This document shows, piece by piece, positions 45,391 to 53,759 of a DNA stretch of 64,000 nt; positions within the stretch are counted from its first letter, which is position 1, and each line of letters begins with the position of its first letter. The position numbers and the translations under genes are program-made. The notes beneath the pieces were generated by a model, which worked only from the letters and a program-made list of their open reading frames with translations, did no database searches and was not told the origin of the DNA. This stretch comes from Ktedonobacter robiniae (lineage in GTDB: Bacteria; Chloroflexota; Ktedonobacteria; Ktedonobacterales; Ktedonobacteraceae): contig NZ_BNJG01000001.1 of assembly GCF_016587375.1 (NCBI RefSeq), forward strand, positions 2,108,001 through 2,172,000. The letters run 5' to 3'.

Positions 45391-46980
45391 CTATTTAGCG
45401 GGAGTTTTCCACACTTTTATATAGACTGTATCGTTATTCGCTTTCTTGTCTGGTGGCAAGCTCGAACTATTCATACTTGCGGTGGCAATGAGAGTATCGT
45501 CGGGCGACCAGGTAACGCCTCGCATCTCCCCACTCTTTTCCTGGTAGGTGTAAATGGTCTGCCCATTCATAGGATTCCAGATCTCCACCTTCTCTATGCT
45601 GATCTGGTTCCCTTCATCCGGTCCACTCGCAATCGTTTGCAACCCGCTTTCAACCATGGCAATACGCTTACCATCATGCGACCAGGCGAGGTACTGCCCA
45701 CTAACAGTCGGTGAGAGCGTCATGATGGGTGTACCTGTTAACGCTTGCCAGACCTGAACCTGAGGCTTAGTCTTGATCTCCCCAACGGTATTATTTCCAA
45801 CCTGGACATCCATACTTACGGCCAGATACTGGCTATCCGGTGACCACGCTATCCCACCCATTGACCCATAGCCTTTCGCGTGAACGGTATTAATGAGACT
45901 ACCTGTCTTTGCATCCCAGACACGAACAGTTTCATCCCAATTTTGTGAGAAGGAGGCCAGGTATTTGCCATCTGGCGACCACAACACGCGATAGGGATCG
46001 TCAGTATGGCCAAACAGCCTCTTAACTACTTCCCCTGTATGGCTATCCCAGATGAGAATTGGATGATCCTGCGGATCACGAGAGTTATTGATCAGGTGGC
46101 CCAGATTGGTGGCAATATACCTCCCATCTGGTGACCAGGCCAAGCTTGTTATGACGGTAGAACCGCTACCACTATGAGGAGCCAGGGGCATCAATAAGCT
46201 CGTGAGCAAATTTCCCGTATACACCGTCGATTGCTTTGGACCAGTAGCTAGGACCTTGCCAGTATTCGCGTCTATAATCTGTACAGTATCGGTGGCGATA
46301 GCAAGGCGCTGGCTGCCATCTGGCGCCCAGGCAACGTTTTGAACAGGAGTTCGCCCTCCACCAGTAGGATGATAGGTGACCTCGTTTTTCCCGGTCGTGG
46401 CATCCAAGATATGCGCGTCATTTCCCACCAGGACGATGCGCTTGCCATCAGGAGACCACTGCAAACCCATAATAATGTTGTCCTTCACTTTATAGTTGTA
46501 GACAACCTGGCCGGGATGAACTTGTGTGGGTTGGTTCGTTGCTTTAGGTATCGCAGTAGCATGTGGAGAGTCGGGATTCCCTCCCTGTGCTGAGCGCGCC
46601 CGGTAGAGTACGGTAAGCAGGCTACCTACGACCAGGGCTGCCACCAAAACGGCGGCGATGAGTGTGAAAGCTCTCCGGGTGGAGGAAAAGCGCTGCTGGC
46701 GTGGCACACCCTGCGTCTTGTCAGGCATGCGTGATGAAGGTATATGCATAGGGATGACCTTCCCTTCGTTATTCAGAGATCGCTGCGAGCGATTGCGGGC
46801 GCGAATATGCTGCCAGGCGTAGTTGAGCGATTGCGCGTCGGCCTGGGCATCCACCTGGTGGAGCCGTTGTAGATCGGCCACCAGTTGCGTGTTGGGTTCA
46901 TTGGATTGAGCCTGCGCCAGAGCTTGCTCGATCTGCTTATCTATGTCTTTAGCATTGAAATGTTCGTTCGATGTAGCCAT
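45391..46980 (-). CDS. Membrane-anchored WD40 beta-propeller protein, partner of an ECF sigma factor
   Basis: A 529-residue protein with a cytoplasmic N-terminus of about 105 residues, one transmembrane helix (AFTLIAAVLVAALVVGSLLTVL, about 108-129) and an outer part made of at least six repeats of the type SPDGKRIV/SPDGKYLASF, i.e. a WD40-like beta-propeller. The order ECF sigma factor then membrane protein, 24 bp apart, is that of a sigma and anti-sigma pair. The propeller may sense an outer signal. No canonical zinc anti-sigma motif is visible in the N-terminus, so the anti-sigma role is inferred. Confidence 0.75.
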   Translation of the reverse strand: MATSNEHFNAKDIDKQIEQALAQAQSNEPNTQLVADLQRLHQVDAQADAQSLNYAWQHIRARNRSQRSLNNEGKVIPMHIPSSRMPDKTQGVPRQQRFSSTRRAFTLIAAVLVAALVVGSLLTVLYRARSAQGGNPDSPHATAIPKATNQPTQVHPGQVVYNYKVKDNIIMGLQWSPDGKRIVLVGNDAHILDATTGKNEVTYHPTGGGRTPVQNVAWAPDGSQRLAIATDTVQIIDANTGKVLATGPKQSTVYTGNLLTSLLMPLAPHSGSGSTVITSLAWSPDGRYIATNLGHLINNSRDPQDHPILIWDSHTGEVVKRLFGHTDDPYRVLWSPDGKYLASFSQNWDETVRVWDAKTGSLINTVHAKGYGSMGGIAWSPDSQYLAVSMDVQVGNNTVGEIKTKPQVQVWQALTGTPIMTLSPTVSGQYLAWSHDGKRIAMVESGLQTIASGPDEGNQISIEKVEIWNPMNGQTIYTYQEKSGEMRGVTWSPDDTLIATASMNSSSLPPDKKANNDTVYIKVWKTPAK

Positions 46981-47004
46981 AGTGCCTATCCCTTTTAGTA
47001 CTTC

Positions 47005-47538
47005 TCATTTGTGCTTCTCATAGATGGAGCGGAGGGTATTGAGCGTACGCGAGAGCAGCATGCGTACTGTACCCTCACGTTTGTCGAGGATGCGCGCGAT
47101 CTCCGCGCTACGCAATCCATTGACAAAGCGCAGGTAGAGTAGCTTACGTTGTAGTTCTGGCAACCCCTGCACATGTGTCCGCAACAGGGCGTGACGCTCT
47201 GTGCGCATGGCGTGTTGTTCCGGCTCCTGATCTTCATCGAAGTAGAGCGCATCCGCGACCTGTTCTATGGGCGATACCTGGCGGCGCTTCAGACGACGAT
47301 GCAAGTCGACCGTCTTATTCTGCGCCACCCGCCACAGGTAGGCTCGCTGTCTCTCTATGGGCACATCCTGAAAGTTTTTCTGCTCAAGCGCCGCCAGGAA
47401 GACATCAATGAGCAGGTCCTCGGCATCCTCACGCGTCGGTGTATGCATGCGCAAGTAGGCAAAGATCTCCTGAGCGTAGCGCTGGTAGAGTTCAGCTGCG
47501 AAGGCGTCATCCCCAGCTGACGACAAATGTTGTTGCAT
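47005..47538 (-). CDS. ECF-type RNA polymerase sigma factor
   Basis: A 177-residue sigma-70 family ECF factor. Region 2 is found around LYQRYAQEIFAYLRMHTPTREDAEDLLIDVFLAAL (about 17-52) and region 4 around LPELQRKLLYLRFVNGLRSAEIARILDKREGTVRMLLSRTL (about 125-167). It directs RNA polymerase to stress- or signal-responsive promoters. The following gene encodes a membrane WD40 protein that likely regulates it. A GTAGGACGG site precedes the ATG at 47538. Confidence 0.93.
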   Translation of the reverse strand: MQQHLSSAGDDAFAAELYQRYAQEIFAYLRMHTPTREDAEDLLIDVFLAALEQKNFQDVPIERQRAYLWRVAQNKTVDLHRRLKRRQVSPIEQVADALYFDEDQEPEQHAMRTERHALLRTHVQGLPELQRKLLYLRFVNGLRSAEIARILDKREGTVRMLLSRTLNTLRSIYEKHK

Positions 47539-47620
47539 GGTTCCGTCCTACTGTAGTTCTTCTCGCTAGCGATTTCACTGCATATGTCGCTCAAGAGTTA
47601 AAAACGCCACATAGTTATTT

Positions 47621-47691
47621 ATATGGTAAGGGTATGTGATGATACTGGGTTGGCGGAGTCAACCCAGTATCATCACATACCCTTACCATAT
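47621..47691. terminator. Perfect 32-bp inverted repeat
   Basis: Arms 47621-47652 and 47660-47691 are perfect with a seven-base loop. It lies one base past the methyltransferase stop and 80 bp upstream of the sigma factor start. Confidence 0.87.
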
Positions 47692-47692
47692 G

Positions 47693-48526
47693 TTACTGTT
47701 TTTGGAGGATGACGATGTACTGGTGGGCGATGTTGGGGATGTAGGCGAAGGGGTAGCCGTAGGGGCGCAGGCGTGTTCCGGTCTGGTACCAGATGATCTC
47801 GCCTTTGGGGATCAGGCCGTGGAGGCGAGCACGGCGCGCCAGGTCGACGTGGGTAAAGATGTACTCACCATGCTGGTAGGCATCGCGCACGATGATGACC
47901 ATGTATTTCCTGGGCTTCAGGAGGCGGGCACACTCTTGAAAGATATGCTCCATGGCCTCTAAGTAAGTCTCATAGCTGGGCATGTTGGCGAGATCGGCGG
48001 GATCATCTGAGCGCATATCGTAGGTGGTGCGCCGGCTGGCGTGCTGGTTCGCCTTGCGCTTGCCCGACATGGTCTGGGTCATGTGAATATTGTAGGGGGG
48101 ATCGGTGGCGATAAAGTCAAAGCTGGCGCTCTCCATCTCGCGCATGAGGGTCAGGCAGTCGCCATGCAGCATAGACTGGGGCAGCAACTGGTCCTGGTTC
48201 TCTTCCAATACACGCTGGTAGATCTCTACCCATTGCGAATTAATCTCGATCCCCAGGGCCTCGCGGGGTTTGATACAGATCGAGGCACCTATAAGCGTTC
48301 CGCCGACGCCCGCGAAGGGGTCGAGGACACGTGCGCCTGGCTTGGTAAAGAACTCTATCAACTGGCGCATGAGCTGTGGGGGCTTGTTCGCGCCGTGGGC
48401 CTTGCGTAGGTGATGACTATATTCTGAGGGGTATGAGGTCGTCAGGATGCTACGAGTAAAGTAGACCCATTCGGCTCCGTTTAACTCGTTGAGTCCGTTG
48501 CGCGATGATACATCTTGTTTCTTCAT
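47693..48526 (-). CDS. DNA methyltransferase (N6-adenine/N4-cytosine type)
   Basis: A 277-residue SAM-dependent methyltransferase. Motif X/I is LMRQLIEFFTKPG followed by VLDPFAGVGGT (about 50-75), and motif IV is FIATDPPYN (about 139-147). The order motif I before DPPY is not that of the common beta class and suits the gamma-like order. The target base and site cannot be read. There is no adjacent restriction endonuclease, so it may be an orphan, but the gene upstream (48759-50027) is a possible partner. GGGGAAGAG precedes the ATG. A loose end is the short interdomain region, with no clear target-recognition domain. Confidence 0.87.
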   Translation of the reverse strand: MKKQDVSSRNGLNELNGAEWVYFTRSILTTSYPSEYSHHLRKAHGANKPPQLMRQLIEFFTKPGARVLDPFAGVGGTLIGASICIKPREALGIEINSQWVEIYQRVLEENQDQLLPQSMLHGDCLTLMREMESASFDFIATDPPYNIHMTQTMSGKRKANQHASRRTTYDMRSDDPADLANMPSYETYLEAMEHIFQECARLLKPRKYMVIIVRDAYQHGEYIFTHVDLARRARLHGLIPKGEIIWYQTGTRLRPYGYPFAYIPNIAHQYIVILQKQ

Positions 48527-48758
48527 ACACGCTCTTCCCCATATACTTACTGTATAGATCTATGCTCAAAAACAACACTTTTTCTCTCGAAATCATGCGA
48601 CTAATTACCTGCGCAAAACGTAAATTTATAATAGGAGGTGTCACTAAAACGCGGGGTCTCCCCATGTCCTGCGTTTCCCCCTGGTGATGCCTTCTTTTCA
48701 CGTAAAAGTATGTAGCATGAGCTGTGCTGGATTTTGTTCCTTCTACTTGTAAGATTTA

Positions 48759-50027
48759 CTAGCGCCAGATGAGTAAGTCGTCGTTACCAGGCGAAACAGG
48801 GTCTTCGTTGGTGGAGCGTGTGCGCCGCCATTCGCAGCGTACCTCGCCGCTCTGTAGCAGGTGCTGCATAACGCCGTCATAGTCGTTGAGCGTGAACTGA
48901 CCAAAGTATTCAAGCATGGCCTGCTGGCGTAGATCGGGCCAGCGGCGCACGCGCTGTCCTCGCCCCAATTGGATGATGCGCTGCGTTAACTGCTCCAGGG
49001 AGGCTGCATGCCGCTCCTGCTCCTGGACGAGAAACCACTCCTCGGCAAGCACACCATCATGGATCACGGCATAAAGACGCCGCCGGTAGTCACAAAGCGC
49101 CTCATTCATATGTTGAAAGCTGTCCTGGCGCCTGGTCGCAAAGAGCAGGGTCGAGGGTACATACTCCATCCAGGCTGGCCCCACCTGGACCGGTAACGCG
49201 AGTCGTTGGATGGGCAGGCTAAAGTGGCGCTTCATGCTCAGTATAAACAGCTTAAGAAAACTATCTATGGCCTGCACACGCTCAGCTTCGGCACTGAGGA
49301 GGGTCTTCCAGCGGTCGGTGCGCAACAGATTGGTCAGCTTAAGTCCCACCTGTTCGTCACTTCGCGCGGTCTGGAGACAGGCATCAATCGCTTGATGGGG
49401 AAGCCAGAGGAGGAGTTCCGTGGGGGCGGTACGCTGGTAGATCTTGAGTAAATCTTCATTGCTAAAGAGCGAAGGCGTAAAGGGATTAAGCAGAAATATG
49501 GCTGGCGAAGGCTCAAGCTCACGCAGCAGAGCAGCGCCACCATCCAGCCAGTTGCTGCGCAGGACACCACCATCCTGGGGCAGCGTCTCTTGCGTTGTAT
49601 GGGCATTCTGCCTGGAACCGCTTAGCAGCAGGCCATAAAGCGAGAAGGGTGGCTGCTCCTGAACAAGTTCGCGCGCTAGAAGCGAGATGGGGAGCAGGGC
49701 CTGTGGCAGCATGAGCACATCTGGCTCTTTTTTGCGCCGCTTCTTCGAGCCATTGCCATTCTCAGCGTGTTCAGGCATTGGTACAAGTATCTGCTCGCGC
49801 GCGTTAAGCCCCAGGGCATCGACCCAGTAGCAGCGCCGGAAGATGCGCGTGGCGGCAAGGGCGCGACAATATGCCGCTACATAGTCATGCAGCAGCCAGT
49901 GGCGCAGCGTCGCCAGGATCTCTCGTTCATTTGGCCTGCGCGCGCGTTTGCGCGGGCCATTCCCGCTTATCTGCGTCCATACGTCCTTATTCGCGTCGTT
50001 GCTTTCGATGTTGGCCCAGAGGTTCAT
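48759..50027 (-). CDS. TcmP-like protein (candidate)
   Basis: A 422-residue protein. LRHWLLHDYVAAYCRALAAT followed by CYWVDALG, then a long segment and FLLNPFTPSLFSNEDLLKIY, recall the order of the three-Cys-motif partner (TcmP) family, where FLDPFG and YIDGFAG segments stand in a Rossmann-like fold. The match is partial, with the FAG motif altered, so it may be inactive as a methyltransferase. I chose the ATG at 50025-50027; no strong ribosome binding site is visible. The longer frame is made by the hairpin region. It lies 230 bp upstream of a DNA methyltransferase on the same strand. Confidence 0.5.
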   Translation of the reverse strand: MNLWANIESNDANKDVWTQISGNGPRKRARRPNEREILATLRHWLLHDYVAAYCRALAATRIFRRCYWVDALGLNAREQILVPMPEHAENGNGSKKRRKKEPDVLMLPQALLPISLLARELVQEQPPFSLYGLLLSGSRQNAHTTQETLPQDGGVLRSNWLDGGAALLRELEPSPAIFLLNPFTPSLFSNEDLLKIYQRTAPTELLLWLPHQAIDACLQTARSDEQVGLKLTNLLRTDRWKTLLSAEAERVQAIDSFLKLFILSMKRHFSLPIQRLALPVQVGPAWMEYVPSTLLFATRRQDSFQHMNEALCDYRRRLYAVIHDGVLAEEWFLVQEQERHAASLEQLTQRIIQLGRGQRVRRWPDLRQQAMLEYFGQFTLNDYDGVMQHLLQSGEVRCEWRRTRSTNEDPVSPGNDDLLIWR

Positions 50028-50072
50028 TTGATATATTTTATCATGTTTAGGCGAGTGGAAGTAGACATCCCT

Positions 50073-50160
50073 TTCGCGCCTACGGCGCTCAAGGAGTAAG
50101 AAGATGAATGTGCAGGTCCGAGGCCAGAGGCCTCGGACCTGCACATTCATCTTCTTACTC
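50073..50160. repeat. Tagged hairpin: variant tag plus perfect 32-bp inverted repeat
   Basis: The tag TTCGCGCCTACGGCGCTCA (50073-50091, one change from the others) is followed by arms 50094-50125 and 50129-50160, perfect with a three-base loop, opening GAGTAAG. It lies between the divergent TcmP-like gene and nuoA. Confidence 0.88.
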
Positions 50161-50192
50161 GGGGGGAATAGTGCTATGCGCTGGAATAAGAA

Positions 50193-50242
50193 GTAGCCGC
50201 GCACGCCAGTAGCGGGCCTGTAGCCGCGTACGCCGGTATGGG
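50193..50242. repeat. Direct repeat of GTAGCCGCG-type sequence upstream of the nuo promoter
   Basis: GTAGCCGCGCACGCCAGTAG (from 50193) and GTAGCCGCGTACGCCGGTAT (from 50220) are two copies with a 27-bp period, ending five bases before the nuo -35 box. They may be operator sites. Confidence 0.55.
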
Positions 50243-50247
50243 CTTAT

Positions 50248-50276
50248 TTGACACACCTGTAAGACTGTACTACAAT
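50248..50276 (+). promoter_or_regulatory. Sigma-70-type promoter of the nuo operon
   Basis: TTGACA (50248-50253), 17-base spacer, TACAAT (50271-50276). This is almost the consensus and lies about 95 bp upstream of nuoA. Confidence 0.85.
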
Positions 50277-50371
50277 AGATGCTGAGGAAGTGTATTTTTG
50301 ACACTAGTCGATGCATTTTTTTCATGCAATTAGTGCAGCTATTAGAAATTGAGAAATTGAAGGTTCCGCAT

Positions 50372-50725
50372 ATGGGATCAGCACTCCCCATTTTTATCTT
50401 AGTAACGCTTGCGATCCTCTTCGGTATTCTGGTTATGGTGGTGACCAACGTGCTTGGGCCACGCAAACCCTCGCCGGAGAAGCTCGCGCCCTATGAATGC
50501 GGTATTCAAGAAATTGAGCCGCCCAAGAAACGCTTCCCAGTCAAATATCTGTTGACTGGTATGCTCTTTATTGTGTTCGACATCGAAATTGTGTCGTTCT
50601 ATCCCCTCGCAGTCCTGCTCCACCAGCTACAGCTTTTCGGACTCATTGAACTGCTCGTCTTCCTGGCGATTCTAATGGTGGGCTATGTCTATGTTTGGCG
50701 GAAGGGAGCTTTTTCATGGGAATAA
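50372..50725 (+). CDS. nuoA: NADH-quinone oxidoreductase subunit A
   Basis: A 117-residue membrane subunit of complex I with three hydrophobic segments. The loop [21 protein letters not shown] and [22 protein letters not shown] are the family signatures. I chose the ATG at 50372, preceded by GAAGG; the longer frame adds an unconserved leader. Its stop overlaps the nuoB start by ten bases. The gene heads the nuo operon and lies behind a near-consensus promoter. Confidence 0.95.
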   Translation: MGSALPIFILVTLAILFGILVMVVTNVLGPRKPSPEKLAPYECGIQEIEPPKKRFPVKYLLTGMLFIVFDIEIVSFYPLAVLLHQLQLFGLIELLVFLAILMVGYVYVWRKGAFSWE

Positions 50726-51318
50726 CCAATCCCTGGGAGCCGGTACAGACCTACTCCAACACGCAGACACCACGCGAGCTACCAATGCATCAGAAGGATG
50801 GTAGCTTTGGCGTGCTAACCACGCAGGTGAGCAAGATCTTGGATTGGAGCCGTAGCTCCTCGCTCTGGCCCGCGCTCTTCGGCCTGGCCTGCTGCGCCAT
50901 TGAGATGATGTCAACCAGCGCCAGTCGCTTCGACCTTGCGCGGTTTGGAGCCGAGGTCTATCGCGCCTCACCACGCCAGGCTGATCTGATGATCGTCGCT
51001 GGACGCTGCTCAGTCAAGATGGCTCCTGTGTTGCGCCAGATTTATGACCAGATGCCAGAACCAAAGTGGGTCATCTCAATGGGAGCCTGCGCCTCCTGCG
51101 GTGGCGTTTTCAACAATTACGCCATTGTACAGGGAGTAGATAAGATCGTTCCAGTCGATGTCTTTATCCCAGGTTGCCCCCCTACTCCCGATATGCTGTT
51201 GTTCGGCTTCAATGAGTTGCAGCGCAAGATTCGTGAGGGCATTCCCAATCCACCTGATCCTTTGAAGGATAGCGGCCTCAAGCTCGTCGGTCCTTCAAAT
51301 ATGGAGGCGGGTCTGTAG
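50716..51318 (+). CDS. nuoB: NADH-quinone oxidoreductase subunit B
   Basis: A 200-residue subunit that carries cluster N2. The tandem Cys59-Cys60 in [18 protein letters not shown] and PGCPPTP hold the ligands. It starts within the last codons of nuoA. A dispersed repeat begins at its stop codon, and 450 bp of non-coding DNA follow before nuoC, which is unusual inside a nuo operon. Confidence 0.96.
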   Translation: MGITNPWEPVQTYSNTQTPRELPMHQKDGSFGVLTTQVSKILDWSRSSSLWPALFGLACCAIEMMSTSASRFDLARFGAEVYRASPRQADLMIVAGRCSVKMAPVLRQIYDQMPEPKWVISMGACASCGGVFNNYAIVQGVDKIVPVDVFIPGCPPTPDMLLFGFNELQRKIREGIPNPPDPLKDSGLKLVGPSNMEAGL

Positions 51319-51358
51319 GGTCAAGTTGCGTTTAGTCCATGCAAGCATGGACCCTACA
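51314..51358. repeat. Repeat at the nuoB stop codon
   Basis: TGTAGGGTC (51314-51322) and GACCCTACA (51350-51358) pair, and inside lies a palindromic TCCATGCAAGCATGGA. The unit matches the arms at 30485-30549. The nuoB stop codon 51316-51318 is part of the left arm. Confidence 0.8.
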
Positions 51359-51417
51359 CGATATACCAATCTTGATAGCCTGCCTGAGAGAAGGTAGCAG
51401 CGGCACGTTCTTCTTAA

Positions 51418-51468
51418 TACGAAAACCAATCCCCCATTCGGGGACAAGCGCGCTCAGGTTTTCGAGAG
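51418..51468. repeat. Interspersed repeat TACGAAAACC...GGTTTTCG, copy 2 (between nuoB and nuoC)
   Basis: It shares both ends with the copies at 32583 and 52427. Its inner segment 51431-51448 is the exact reverse complement of 32606-32623 in copy 1. Confidence 0.8.
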
Positions 51469-51769
51469 GAAGTTCATACAGAAGAAACGAAACACAAGCG
51501 AAAAGTGGGGGCCAACCAGTTTCTGGTTAGCCCTCTTTGTGCGCAAGGGCGGTTATTTCCAGTATCGTTTCCTTGCCCTGACGCCGCAGGTGTAAAGCGC
51601 GACTCGTGTCGCCATGGACCTGGCTTTTAGCTCTACGTTCCCCTACGACCTGCGGCCTATGTTGATGATCTTTAACTAATTGCTTTGGTAATGATTGCAC
51701 TCACAACTTGCCATATTAACTGGTTAAAGTCCCATTCAGTGTTCGGTTACTTTTTTAGGAAGTTATTTT
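51469..51769. other. Non-coding gap inside the nuo operon
   Basis: About 300 bases between the repeat and nuoC with no gene. An AGGAAG site precedes nuoC. A short unpaired palindromic stretch (aaccagtttctggtt near 51519) is present. A second promoter could lie here but none was clear. Confidence 0.4.
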
Positions 51770-52408
51770 ATGGTCATAACAGCAGCTTCGACAGTGGACG
51801 TTGTGCGGGAAAAGTTTCCGCAGGCCGTGCTCGAAACCGTTGAACACCGTGACGAGCAGACAATCATCCTCGACCCAGGCTCCCTGGTCGAGGTCTGTCA
51901 GTTCCTGAAGGCACAGCTCCAGTACAATTTTCTTGAGACGGTAACAGCGGTTGATTGGCCAGAGCGCACACCACGCTTCGATGTCGTCTACCAGCTTCTC
52001 TCCATTGAACACCAGTGTTTTATCCGTCTCAAGGTGCGTGTGGGTCAGCGACGCGAGGCCCATCCAGAGGTTCCCAGTATTACGAGCGTCTGGGCTGGCG
52101 CGAACTGGTATGAGCGCGAGGTCTACGACCTTTTTGGGATTACCTTTGCGGGCCATCCCGACCTACGCCGTATTATGATGCCTGAGGACTGGACCACTCA
52201 TCCTCTGCGCAAAGATTATCCCATCTCGGGCTTCGAGCTTCCCGAGCCTCACTGGGGTGGACAGGTTCCTTATAATGTCGATCCCGGCGTTGGCGATTAC
52301 TATCAGCAGTCGCTACGCTCTTCCGAGGGTCGTCAGTTTAATGAGGGCCGCACTCAGGTCAATCCTGGTCAAGAGCCAGGCACATTGCCAACAACAGAAG
52401 AGGCCTAG
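51770..52408 (+). CDS. nuoC: NADH-quinone oxidoreductase subunit C
   Basis: A 212-residue peripheral-arm subunit of the 30-kDa family. YEREVYDLFGITFAGHPDLRRIMMPEDW (about 112-139) is the family signature, followed by RKDYPISG. The C-terminus beyond residue 170 is a variable tail. It is separate from nuoD, not fused as in enterobacteria. A repeat copy lies between nuoC and nuoD. Confidence 0.95.
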   Translation: MVITAASTVDVVREKFPQAVLETVEHRDEQTIILDPGSLVEVCQFLKAQLQYNFLETVTAVDWPERTPRFDVVYQLLSIEHQCFIRLKVRVGQRREAHPEVPSITSVWAGANWYEREVYDLFGITFAGHPDLRRIMMPEDWTTHPLRKDYPISGFELPEPHWGGQVPYNVDPGVGDYYQQSLRSSEGRQFNEGRTQVNPGQEPGTLPTTEEA

Positions 52409-52426
52409 ATCAGCTCCATGACCTTG

Positions 52427-52484
52427 TACGAAAACCAACACCGCTCTCGCGGCTAGCGCTCACGCGCTCAGGTTTTCGGAGAGG
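52427..52484. repeat. Interspersed repeat TACGAAAACC...GGTTTTCGGAGAG, copy 3 (between nuoC and nuoD)
   Basis: It has the same ends and core as copy 1 at 32583, with the segment 32606-32623 missing. It fills most of the nuoC-nuoD gap. Confidence 0.8.
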
Positions 52485-52502
52485 CACTAAAGAGGACAGC
52501 TT

Positions 52503-53759
52503 ATGCAGCAAAAAGAGAAGACGAGTACACCGCTAGCCGGGTACTCCTATACCCTTGATGAGGGGCAGCTCCTCGAAGATGGCCAGCGTAACGATACGAT
52601 GACCATCAACATGGGGCCTCAGCACCCCAGTACGCATGGCGTATTGCGCCTCGTTCTGACCATCGAGGGTGAGACCGTTATTAAAGCCGTACCTGATATC
52701 GGCTTTCTCCATACCGGCATTGAGAAGACCGCCGAGGTCAAGTCCTACCATCAGGCCCTGGTTCTGACGGACCGCATGGATTACCTCGCGCCGCTCAATA
52801 ATAACCTGGGCTATAGCCTGGCGGTGGAGCGTCTCCTGGGCATCGATGACGAGATCAACGATAAGATTAAGTACACACGCGTCATCCTTGCTGAGCTTCA
52901 GCGTATCGCGAGCCACCTGGTCTGGCTAGGAACCTCGGCGCTTGACCTGGGCGCGCAGAGCGTCTTCCTCTACTGTTTCCGTGAGCGCGAGATGATCCTC
53001 GATATCTTCGAGTTGATCTCAGGCGTGCGTATGATGACTAGCTACATCTGCCCCGGTGGTCTACAGGCCGAGCTGCCCAAAGGCTTCGAGGCGAAGGTAC
53101 GCGAATTCCTGAAGGCCTTCCCGGCACGCCTGCAAGAGTATCATGACCTGCTCAGCAATAATCAGCTCTGGCTGGAGCGCACCCGCAATATCGGCATCCT
53201 GACACAGGAAGATGCCCTGGCTTATGGCGCCTCGGGTCCGACCCTGCGCGGTAGCGGCGTGGTCTGGGATATCCGCAAAGTCTTCCCCTACAGCGGCTAC
53301 GAGAAGTTTGACTTCGACATTCCAGTCGGCTCCACGGGCGATGTCTATGATCGCTACATGGTGCGCATGCTGGAGATGGAAGAGAGCCGCAAGATCATTG
53401 AGCAGGCGCTAGAAGGTCTGCCCACAGGTCCCTACCGCGTCCAGAACAAAAAAGTCACACCGCCACCCAAGTGGCAGATCACCGGTAGCATGGAGGCCCT
53501 GATCCACCACTTCAAGCTCTTCACCGAGGGCTATCGTCCACCCCAAGGCGAGGTCTTTGTGCGCACCGAGGCCCCCAAGGGCGAGCTAGGGTTCTATATG
53601 GTCAGCGATGGCGGCCCCAAACCCTATCGCATGCATGTGCGTGGCGCATCCTTCGCCAACTTGCAGGTGCTCCCGCGCATGGTCGAGGGGACCTTCCTTT
53701 CGGACGTTGTCGCCGCCATTGGTAGCATTGATATCGTGCTTGGAGAGGTTGATAGATGA
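52503..53759 (+). CDS. nuoD: NADH-quinone oxidoreductase subunit D
   Basis: A 418-residue subunit of the 49-kDa family, homologous to the large subunit of NiFe hydrogenases. NMGPQHPSTHGVLRL, DIGFLHTGIEKTAE, DRMDYLAPLNNN and KGELGFYMVSDGG are family motifs; it forms part of the quinone site with nuoB. AGAGGA precedes the ATG. The stop overlaps the nuoE start (ATGA). Confidence 0.97.
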   Translation: MQQKEKTSTPLAGYSYTLDEGQLLEDGQRNDTMTINMGPQHPSTHGVLRLVLTIEGETVIKAVPDIGFLHTGIEKTAEVKSYHQALVLTDRMDYLAPLNNNLGYSLAVERLLGIDDEINDKIKYTRVILAELQRIASHLVWLGTSALDLGAQSVFLYCFREREMILDIFELISGVRMMTSYICPGGLQAELPKGFEAKVREFLKAFPARLQEYHDLLSNNQLWLERTRNIGILTQEDALAYGASGPTLRGSGVVWDIRKVFPYSGYEKFDFDIPVGSTGDVYDRYMVRMLEMEESRKIIEQALEGLPTGPYRVQNKKVTPPPKWQITGSMEALIHHFKLFTEGYRPPQGEVFVRTEAPKGELGFYMVSDGGPKPYRMHVRGASFANLQVLPRMVEGTFLSDVVAAIGSIDIVLGEVDR

